From Insolitispirillum peregrinum (GTDB lineage Bacteria > Pseudomonadota > Alphaproteobacteria > Rhodospirillales > Rhodospirillaceae), in NCBI RefSeq assembly GCF_900156605.1, contig NZ_FTOA01000010.1, positions 1 to 64,000 on the forward strand: a stretch of DNA of 64,000 nt. Direction: 5' to 3'. Shown in pieces: positions 1 through 11,100 of the stretch. Both the position numbers and the translations under genes were made by a program. The stretch's first letter is position 1. Every line of letters begins with the position of its first letter. A model generated the notes under the pieces. It ran no database searches, had not been told where the DNA came from, and saw only the letters and a program-made list of their open reading frames with translations.

Positions 1-2147
1 CCACCACGCTGGATCACGACGGCTCGACCAAAACCACCACCGGCGAAGGCACCATCACCATCACCGCCGTTGCTGACAGTGTGAACCTCGGTGGCCTGAC
101 CTCGGCCAGCGACGAAGACACCTCGGTTGCCCTGAATCCGACCATCCAGTTGACCGACACCGACGGTTCGGAAACGCTGACCGGCACCGTTGATCTGGTG
201 TTCGGGGCGGATGATCAGGCCGCTGGCAAGGTGATGATCAATGGCGTTGAGGCGCCCTATACCACCAATGCCGACGGCTCGATCACCTATCACCTCGATG
301 CCTCGCTGTTCACGCTGGACAGCAGCAATCATACCTACAGCCTGACCGACGCTGGCTCGGTGACCTTTGCCCCGACCGGCAATTCGGACGCCGACGTCAC
401 CTATGACCTGTCGGCCACCACGCTGGATCACGACGGCTCGACCAAAACCACCACCGGCGAAGGCACCATCACCATCACCGCCGTTGCTGACAGTGTGAAC
501 CTCGGTGGCTTGACCTCGGCCAGCGACGAAGACACCTCGGTGGCGCTGAATCCGACCATCCAGTTGACCGACACCGACGGCTCGGAAACGCTGACCGGCA
601 CCGTTGATCTGGTGTTCGGGGCGGATGATCAGGCCGCAGGCAAGGTGATGATCAATGGCGTTGAGGCGCCCTATACCACCAATGCCGATGGCTCGATCAC
701 CTATCACCTCGATGCCTCGCTGTTCACGCTGGACAGCAGCAATCATACCTACAGCCTGACCGACGCTGGCTCGGTGACCTTTGCCCCGACCGGCAATTCG
801 GACGCCGACGTCACCTATGACCTGTCGGCCACCACGCTGGATCACGACGGCTCGACCAAAACCACCACCGGCGAAGGCACCATCACCATCACCGCCGTTG
901 CTGACAGTGTGAACCTCGGTGGGCTGACCTCGGCCAGCGACGAAGACACCTCGGTGGCGCTGAATCCGACCATCCAGTTGACTGATACCGACGGTTCGGA
1001 AACGCTGACCGGCACCGTTGATCTGGTGTTCGGCGCGGATGATCAGGCGGCAGGCAAGGTGATGATCAATGGCGTTGAGGCGCCCTATACCACCAATGCC
1101 GATGGCTCGATCACCTATCACCTCGATGCCTCGCTGTTCACGCTGGACAGCAGCAATCATACCTATAGCCTGACCGATGCTGGCTCGGTGACCTTTGCCC
1201 CGACCGGCAATTCGGACGCCGACGTCACCTATGACCTGTCGGCCACCACGCTGGATCACGACGGCTCGACCAAAACCACCACCGGCGAAGGCACCATCAC
1301 CATTACCGCTGTCGCCGATGCGGTGGTGTTGACCGCCAGCGATGGCGGCAACGAAGACACCTCGGTTGCCCTGAACCCGACCGTTCAGCTGACCGATACC
1401 GATGGTTCGGAAACGCTGACCGGCACCGTTGATCTGGTGTTCGGCGCGGATGATCAGGCCGCTGGCAAGGTGATGATCAACGGCGTCGAAGCGCCGTACA
1501 CCACCAACGCCGATGGCTCGATCACCTATCACCTCGATGCTTCGCTGTTCACGCTGGATACCGCGACGCATACCTACAGCCTGACCGATGCTGGCTCGGT
1601 GACCTTTGCCCCGACCGGCAATTCGGACGCTGACGTCACCTATGACCTGTCGGCCACAGTGCTCGACAACGACGGCTCGACCAAAACCACCACCGGCGAA
1701 GGCACCATCACCATCACCGCCGTTGCTGACAGTGTGAACCTCGGTGGGCTGACCTCGGCCAGCGACGAAGACACCTCGGTTGCCCTGAATCCGACCATTC
1801 AGTTGACCGACATCGACGGTTCGGAAACGCTGACCGGCACCGTTGATCTGGTGTTCGGGGCGGATGATCAGGCGGCAGGCAAGGTGATGATCAACGGCGT
1901 TGAAGCGCCGTACACCACCAACGCCGATGGCTCGATCACCTATCACCTTGATGCCTCGCTGTTCACGCTGGACAGCAGCAATCATACCTACAGCCTGACT
2001 GATGCTGGCTCGGTGACCTTTGCCCCGACCGGCAACTCGGATGCTGACGTCACCTATGACCTGTCGGCCACCACGCTGGATCACGACGGCTCGACCAAAA
2101 CCACCACCGGCGAAGGCACCATCACCATCACCGCTGTCGCCGATGCC
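1..2147 (+). repeat. Tandem array of near-identical 414-bp adhesin modules
   Basis: Units begin at 81, 495, 909, 1323 and 1734, a period of 414 bp except for one 411-bp step, and a further partial unit is cut by the window start. The units starting at 81, 495 and 909 encode the same 138 residues and differ only by scattered synonymous changes. The 1323 unit diverges at its start (VVLTASDGGNEDT). This is recent in-frame tandem duplication inside the gene. Confidence 0.95.
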
Positions 2148-5100
2148 GTCACGCTGGACGCCCAGGATGCGGCGGGGATGGAAGATACTGCCATCAGCCT
2201 GAACATCAGTTCGGGTGGGCTGGTCGATACCGATGGCTCGGAAACGCTGACCATCTACATTTCCGACGTCCCGGCTGGCTCGGTGTTGGCGCAGAATGGT
2301 ACCGCCCTGACCGCGATCACTGGTTCGGTGACGCTGGAAAACGGCACGGTGCTATCGTCGACTTCCTCGACGGTGGTCTATGCGATCACCATCCACGCCG
2401 GGGAGTCGGCCAGCGACGCGCTGGCCAACCTGACCATCACCCCGCCCAGCGGCGTTTCCGCCGACTTCGGGCTGACCGTTACCGCTGTGACCGAAGAAGC
2501 CAATGGCGGCGATCAGGCAATCGTCAGCGACACCCTGTGGGTTGATGTCGGCACCAATGCCGTTACGCTGAACAACCTGAACGTCAACATTGACGAACAG
2601 ACAGTTGGGTCTGACACCAACTGGAACTACCTGAATCTTGACTCGCTGACCGACAGCCTGACCCATGCGGATGGCACGGAAACGGTCACTGTCTACCTCA
2701 GCGGCCTGCCCGCCGGATCGACATTGCAAGTGTTTGACGGCGGCAGCTGGCAGACCCTGAGCGCGGACAGCAATGGGGAGTATGCCATTGATGACAGCCT
2801 GCTCGACAACCTGCGCCTGTCGACCGCCGTCAATGACAGCACCAGCTTTACCCTGACCGCCCGCGCCGTCACCGAAGACGTGGACGTTGGCACGGCCCAC
2901 GAAACCGCCTCGACCGACGCAATTGCCCCGGACTCGGCGGTATCGAACACCGCCACCATTACCGTTACCGTCAATGCGGTGGCCGACACCGCCATTGCCT
3001 CGGGCGGCGGTACCGGGGTGGAAGACCAGTGGATTGACCTCAACCTGTCCTCGGAAGTGCAGGATACCGACGGTTCGGAAAGTATTACCGGCCTGACCCT
3101 GTCCGGCGTTCCGGACGGTGCCAGTCTGCAGTACAGCGGCGGCTCGTTGTCGCCGTCGGGCAGCACCACGGTTGGCGGTGTGACCACTTACACCTATGAC
3201 CTGACCAGCCTGAGCGCCAGCGAACTGGCGACGGTGCAGATCAAGTCCCCGGCCAACTCCAACCTCGACTACACGTTGAAGATGGAAACGGTGATCACCG
3301 AAAGCGGCAGCGTTGGCACATCGGGCAGCGCCTCGACCTCGGTGACCACCACCAGCGTCTCGGTGGTGGTGTATGGGGATGCCGACACTCCGACCGTTAC
3401 CGTTGACGAGAGCAGCAAGACCATCGTCGAAGACCACCTGTACAAGCTGGCCGATGCCGTCACCGATCCGGCTCTGGCCGATACCGACGGCTCGGAAAGC
3501 CTGGTCCTGCGGATTACCCCGCAAGACAGCACCAATTCAGTGCTGGCAATTGACAGCAACCACGACGGGGTGATCTCCAGCAGCGAATACGTCGCCCTGC
3601 CGGCCAGCGGCTATTGGACCATTGCCCCGGAAGACCTTGCCTATACCTACATTGGTGGCAGCACCAACTGGTCTGACGAAGCCTCCAGCCTGAAATTCGA
3701 CGTCACCGCCGTGGCGACCGAAGACGATGCCTCTGTCTCGACGCCGGGCCTTGACCGCGACGGGCAGGCGTCCTCTGACACCTACACCGTCACCTTGCAG
3801 GTTGATGGCAATGCCGATGCGCTGGTGATCGTTGCCAACGATGCCGGGGTCGAAGACCAGAGCGGCGGCATTCCGCTCAGTCCGACCTTCCAGTTGACCG
3901 ACACCGACGGCTCGGAAAGCCTGACCGGCACCGTTGATCTGGTGTTCGCCAGCGGCACCCTGCTGGTCAACGGCGTTGAGGCTCCGCATACCGACAATGG
4001 CGACGGCACGGTGACCTATCACCTTGATGTGTCGCTGTTTGAACTGGATAGCAGCACCAACACCTACAGCCTGAAGGATGCCGGGTCGCTGACCTATCAG
4101 CCGGTGACAAACTCGGATGTGGACGTTACCTACCAGCTGTCGGCCACCACGCTGGACAACAACGGTTCGACCAAAACCACCACCGCCGAAGGCACCATTG
4201 CCATTACCGCCGTTGCCGATGCGGTGGTGCTGGCTGCGGCAGACAGCGGTAACGAAGACACCACCATCGCCCTGCACCCGACCATCCAGTTGACCGATAC
4301 CGATGGCTCGGAAAGCCTGACCGGTACCGTTGATCTGGTGTTCGGTGCCGATGATCAGGCGGCGGGCAAGGTGATGGTGAATGGCGTTCAGGCGCCCTAT
4401 ACCACCAATGCCGACGGCTCGATCACCTATCACCTGTCGTCGTCGCTGTTCACCTATGACAGCAGCACCCACACCTACAGCCTGTCCAGCTCGTCGGTGG
4501 TGACTTTTGTTCCGACCGCCAACTCGGACGTTGATGTCACCTATGGCCTGTCGGCCACCGTGCTGGACCATGACGGCTCGACCAAAACCACCACCGGTGA
4601 AGGCACCATCACGGTGATCGCCGTGGCCGACAGCGTGGTGCTGACGGCCAGCGACAGCGGCAACGAAGACACCGCCATTGCCCTGCACCCGACCGTCAAG
4701 CTGACCGACACCGATGGCTCGGAAAGCCTGACCGGCACCGTTGACATGGTGTTTGATGCTGGCGACCAGGCGGCTGGCAAGGTGATGATCAACGGCACCG
4801 AAGCGCCCTACACCACCAATGCCGACGGCTCGATCACCTATCACCTTGATGCCTCGCTGTTCACCTATAACAGCAGCACCCACACCTACAGCCTGTCCGG
4901 CTCGTCGTCGGTGACCTTTGTCCCGACCGCCAACTCGGACGTTGATGTGAGCTATGGCCTGTCGGCCACCGTGCTCGATCACGACGGCTCGACCAAAACC
5001 ACCACCAGCGCCGGGTCGATTACCGTGGTGGCGGTGGCCGATGCGGTGACCATTGACGGGCAGAATGCTGCCGGGATGGAAGACACCGCCATCAGCCTGA

Positions 5101-8100
5101 ACATCAGCTCGGGCGGGCTGGTCGATACCGATGGTTCGGAAACGCTGACCATCTATATTTCCGGCGTTCCGGCGGGCTCGGTGCTGGCGCAGGGGGGGAC
5201 GTCCCTGACCGCGATGACCGGCTCGGTGACACTGGAAAACGGCACCGTCCTGACCTCGACCTCGTCGAAGGTGGTCTATGCGATCACCATTCATGCCGGG
5301 GAATCGGTCAGTGATGCGCTGGCCAATCTGACCATCACCCCGCCCAGCGGGGCTTCGGCTGACTTCCAGTTGACGGTGACCGCAGTCACCACCGAAGCCA
5401 ATGGTGGCGATCAGGCGATCACCAGTGATACCCTGTGGGTCGATGTCGGCACCAACGGCATTGAACTCAACGACATGTCTGTGACGATCAACGAACGGAC
5501 GTCCAGCTCGACCTACAGCACCCTTAACCTCAACAGCCTGACCGATACCCTGACCCATTCCGATGGTACGGAAAAGGTGACCGTCTACCTGAGCGGCATG
5601 CCCAGCGGCTCGATCCTGCAGGTCAAGATCGGCAGCACCTGGACCACCGTGAATGCCAACGCCAACGGCGAATACGCCATTGACGACAGCCTGCTGGGCA
5701 ACGTCCGCATTGCCACCGCCACCAACGTTGATACCGACTTCACCCTGACCGCCCGGGCGGTGGTTGCCGACGTGGATGTTGGCACCAGCCATGAGAATGC
5801 CGCGACCGACGCGGTTGCCCCGGACTCGGCGGTATCGAATACCGCGACCATCACCGTTACCGTCAACGCGGTGGCCGATACGGCCATTTCGTCGGGTGGC
5901 GGGACCGGTGTTGAAGACCAGTGGATTGGCCTGAACCTGTCCACCAAGCTGCGGGATACCGACGGTTCGGAAAGCATCACCGGCGTCACCCTGTCCGGTG
6001 TCCCGGCAGGGGCCAGCCTGCAGTACAGTGGCGGTACCCTGACCCCCAGCAGCAGCAGCACTGTTGGCGGTGTGACCACCTATACCTATAACCTGAGCAG
6101 CCTGAGCGCGAGCGAACTGGCATCGGTGCAGATGAAGGCCCCGGCCAATTCCAACCTCGACTACACCCTGAAGCTGAACACTACCATCACCGAAAGCGGC
6201 AGCGACGGCGAAGTCGCCAGCGGCAAGGCAACCTCGACCACCAGCACCTCGGTTTCGGTGGTGGTCTATGGTGATGCCGATACCCCGACCGTGACCGTTG
6301 ACGAAAGCAGCAAGACGATCGTCGAAGACCATCTGTACAAGCTGGCCGATGCGGTCACCAACCCGGCCTTGCATGATACCGACGGCTCGGAGACCCTGAC
6401 CCTGCAGATCGCGCCGCAGGACAGCGAACATTCGGTGCTGGCGATTGACAGCAACCACGACGGTGTGATCACCGCCGACGAATATGTCAGCCTGCCCGCC
6501 AGCGGGTACTGGACCATTGCCGCATCGGATCTGGCCTATACCTACATCGGTGGCAGCACCGACTGGTCCAGCGCAACGGCCAGCGACAAGCTGAAGTTCG
6601 ACATCACCGCCGTGGCGACCGAAAATGATGCCAACATTTCGACCCCGACCCTGACCCGTGACGGCGAAGCCTCGTCCGAGACCTACACCGTTACCCTGAC
6701 CGTTGACGCCGAAGCCGATGCCCTGGTGATTTCGGCCAGCAACAGCGGTGTCGAAGATCAGGCGGGTGGCATCGCCATTACCCCGACCATCGGTCTGCAG
6801 GATACCGACGGTTCGGAAACGCTGACCGACACCGTTTACATCATGACCTCGGACAGCGACATGCTGAACGGGACGGTGACACTGAACGGCACCGAACTGC
6901 ATGCCCAGCTGGTCACCGGCTATGATGCCGACGGCAACCCGACCTTTGGCGGTTTGGCAGCAGCCAATACGCCGCCGGTCTATGCCTACAGCATTGATGC
7001 CGACGATTTCAGCAAGAGTGGCTCGACTTATTCGATCAGCGGTCTGGTGTTTACCCCGGTTGCCAATTCGGACGCCGACGTTACCTACAAGATCGCCGCC
7101 ACCGTCAGCGACAACGGTGAAACGCTGGTGACCGTTGCCAACGGCACCATCAGCGTGGCCGCGGTGGCCGATGCCCCGACAGTGCAGGTGGGCGACGGCA
7201 GCGGTTCGCTGACCGCCAGTGAAGACACGCCGCTGGCCCTGAACATCGACGCGGCGCTGGTTGATGTCGATGGCTCGGAAACGATCAGCTCGGCGCAGAT
7301 CACCAATGTTCCCGATGGCTGGACCGTCGGCTATCTGGCGGCGGATGGTACCTTTACCGCCGCCACCGACAGCGGTGACGGGGTGTGGATCATCGCCACT
7401 GACAAGCTCGATCAGGTGGCCATCCTGCCGCCGACCGACCTTGACCTTTCGTCCGCCGATGCTGTCAGCTTCCAGCTGACCGTCACCACCACCGAATCTG
7501 CCACCGGCACTAACGTGTCGGTGAAGAACGCCTCGACCACCGTGGCCTTCACCGTGGCTGTGGATGCGGTGGCCGATACGCCGACGCTGGTGGTCAACAA
7601 TGCCCGCGTGGTGGAAGACCATGATGTCAAGCTCGACATTGATGCGACCATCACCGACAGCGACAGCCAGAATGGCCGCGATCCTTCGGAAACGGTGACC
7701 GTTTATGTCAGCGGTGATTTTGACGGTGGCATTCTGGTAGACCGTGATGGCAATGAACTGGCGTGGGACAGCACGGCCAACGCCTATGTCATTGCCGCCG
7801 ATGACCTGGACAACGTCTATTTCCGTCCGGCTGCGGACTCGAATACCGACGTCACCCTGACCATCACCGCCCGTTCGACCGAAAGCAGCAATGGCGACTA
7901 CGCCGAACGCAGCACCACCTTGTCGATCAACATCAAGGGGGATGCCGACGCTGCCACCTATAACGGCACCGTGCTGACCGGTGACGACTTCAGCATTGCC
8001 GGAACCGAAGGCAAGGACGGGGCGGTTGTGGAAATCAACCCGCACTTTGACCAGTTCGGCAGCACCGATACCGATGGCTCGGAAACGGTGTCGGTGGTGA

Positions 8101-11100
8101 TTTCCGATATCGCCGATGGCGTCAACGTCTATATGACTCCCGGCAACGAACAGTACCTGCTGTACATTGGCAATGGTCAGTGGGCGGTCGATTCCGATCA
8201 TCTGGCCGATGTCCGCATCACGCTGGACGACACCAACTATAGCGGCACCCTCGAAGATGCCTTCACCCTGAAGGTGGTGGTCACCGAAGACGATGGCGAC
8301 GTCAGCGAAACCACGCAGAGCGTCAATCTGGTGATCGATCCGACCACCGACACCCAGTCCATTGCGCTCAGCGGTGGTGCAGCCGAAGATGCCTCGGTTG
8401 ACAACGGGGTGCAGGTTGACATTCCGGTGACCATCACCGTCACGCCCAATGACGTTACCGATGGGGCGGAAAGCATCACCAGCGTCACCATCAGCGTCGA
8501 TACCGACAGCCTGGGGCTGCCGTCCGGCACCACCCTGACCCTGACCCTGAACGGCACCACCTATGACCTGACGGCGGGCGAGACCATCACCCTCGATGCA
8601 GCCGATCTGGCGGCCTATACCGATGCCAACGGCAAGGTCACCCTGCCGTTGACCATGGATGGCCTGCCGGAAAACTGGTCAAAGGACGTGCCGGTCACCA
8701 TCTCGACCACGGCAATCGAAGACGGTGCGACGCCGGTTACCGTTACCTCGACCCAGTCGGTGGTGATCACCGCAGTTGCCGACCAGCTGGACAGCTTTAC
8801 CGTTACCGCCACCAACGAGGTCAGCAACGACAACAGCGTGGACCTGAACATCAGCGCCACGCTGGGCGATACCGACGGTTCGGAAACGATCAGCTACTAC
8901 CAGATTTCGGGCGTTCCCAGCGGGGCGGCCCTGAACATGGGGGTTGCGGCTGGTAATGGCGTGTGGATCGTGACCGCCACCCAGTATGCCAGTGGCGACC
9001 TGCATCTGGTTGGCGCTGATGGCCTGAACGGAACCCTGACCATCACCGCCAAGATCGTTGACACCGACCCGGATGGCGGCAGCGACAGCACCACCAGCAG
9101 CACCACCGTTGATTTCAGCATCCCCGCCGGAACCGGCGGTGGTGGCGGTGGCACTGATACCCCGGAACCTCCGGCAGTGACGATTACCGCCGTGACCTCT
9201 GCCGAGGACACCAGCTTTACCCTGCAGGCTGATTTCACCAATGCCGACAGCTCGACGGCGCTGGTGATCACCGACCTGCCCGATGGTGTGACCATCAACG
9301 GCACGCTGAATGTCGATTACTTCATCGTCAACGACACCATCGTCATTCCGGCGGACAAGGTGGACGACGTGTCGTTCACCCCGGCGGAAGATTACGCCGG
9401 TGATCTGTCGATGACCGTCAAGGTCACCAACACCTGGGGAACTTCGACGCTGGAATCGGCAGAAGCCACCGATGTGGTGGCCCACATCACCCCGGTCTCG
9501 GACGGAGCCAGCATCGCGGCCACGGTGGCCGCCGGTGCCGACACCACCGAAGACAGCAGCGGTGTTCCGTTCACCCTGACCATCTCGCAGAGCGATAATG
9601 ACGGTTCGGAATACCTTGACGGTACCACCATCACCATCGATGGCAGCTCGCTGCCCGCCGGGTCGGTGCTGACCCTCAACGGTGTGGTTCTGACCGCCGA
9701 TGCCAACGGCGATTACGTGCTGGATATCACCAGTGACTTCGGGGTTTCGGGCAGCGCCTTCCACGATAGCGGCTCGATCACCCTCAGCGGCCTGAGCGTC
9801 CAGCCGCCAGCGGACTGGAGTGGTACCCTGAACCTCGGGTTCAGTGTGTCGGTCCATGACGAAAGCGTGGTCGATGGCAGTCTGGTGAGCGCGTCTTCGG
9901 TGACCTCGACCGGCTCGCTGTCGGTCACCATCACCCCGGAAACCGACAGTGCGGTGATCACCACCGCTGATGCCAGCGGAGCGGAAGATACCGCCATCAC
10001 CCTCGACCTGACGGCCCATGACAGCGACCTGAAAAGCGCGGTCAACGAGTATGGCAGCGAAGCCCTGTCGGTGGTCATCTCCGGCGTCCCCGAAGGGGCA
10101 ACCATCGAAGGCGCCACCAACAACGGCACCTATGTCGTTGATGGCGTCACCTATACCTCGTGGACGGTCAAGAGCTCGGCGATTGATGCCGGCAGCGGCA
10201 CCATCAGCGGTCTGAAGATCACCCCGGCACAGGACTGGTCGGGCACCATGACCCTGTCGGTCACCGCCTACACCATGGAACTGTCAACAAAGGTGGTGGT
10301 GAGCGAAAGCCAGACCTTTACCGTTGACGTTGCGGCAGTATCCGATACCGCCACCATCAACCCGCAGGACGTCACCGCCAGCGACAACGCACGCGAAGAG
10401 CAGCAGATTGCCCTGACCCTGAACGCCCAGCTCACTGACGTTGACGGCTCGGAAACGCTGTCGGTGAAAATTGCCGGTGTCCCGAGCGGAGCAACCTTTA
10501 CCGATGGCAACGGCAACAGCATCGGCACCTCGCTGGGTGGAGGCATCTATCTGTTCACCGCCGCCGAAGTGGCCGTGCTGCACATCGTGGCCCCGGTTGA
10601 TTACTCCGGCACGCTGGATCTGACGGCTCAGGCCATTTCGACCGATGGTAGCGCTGCCTCGGCGGAAAGCGGCTGGATGTCGTTCTCGGTCACCGTGCTG
10701 GGTCAGGCCGATGCTCCGACCCTGACGCTGGCTTCGACCGCGATCACCGGCACCGAAGACCAGAGCGGCGGTATTGCCCTCAATGTCACCGGTGCCCTGA
10801 CCGATACCACCGGCGAAAGCCTGCAGTTGCTGATTACCGGCGCTCCGGCAGGCAGTACCTTTACCGCTGCCGACGGCACGGTGATCCACGAAACCGTCAG
10901 CGCCACCGGCGTCAGCTATTGGGCGGTTGATGGCAGCGACATTTCCGGTCTGGTGATGAATGCGCCGGAAAACTGGAATGGCACTGTCTCGCTGGGGCTG
11001 GAGCTGATTTCCAGCGAAGACGGCACCACCGCTTCGACCACCGGCACGCTGGACGTTACCGTCACCGCCGTCAATGACGCCCCCGAAGTCGATGTTCTGA

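Noticed and set aside
1-2147. CRISPR-like regular repeats
   Set aside because: The 414-bp period is in frame and coding; there are no short repeats with unique spacers.
3537-8201. 1554-residue open frame antisense to the adhesin
   Set aside because: It is the mirror of the repeat modules, with His/Gly/Arg-rich low-complexity sequence and no domain; the adhesin strand has consistent protein repeats.
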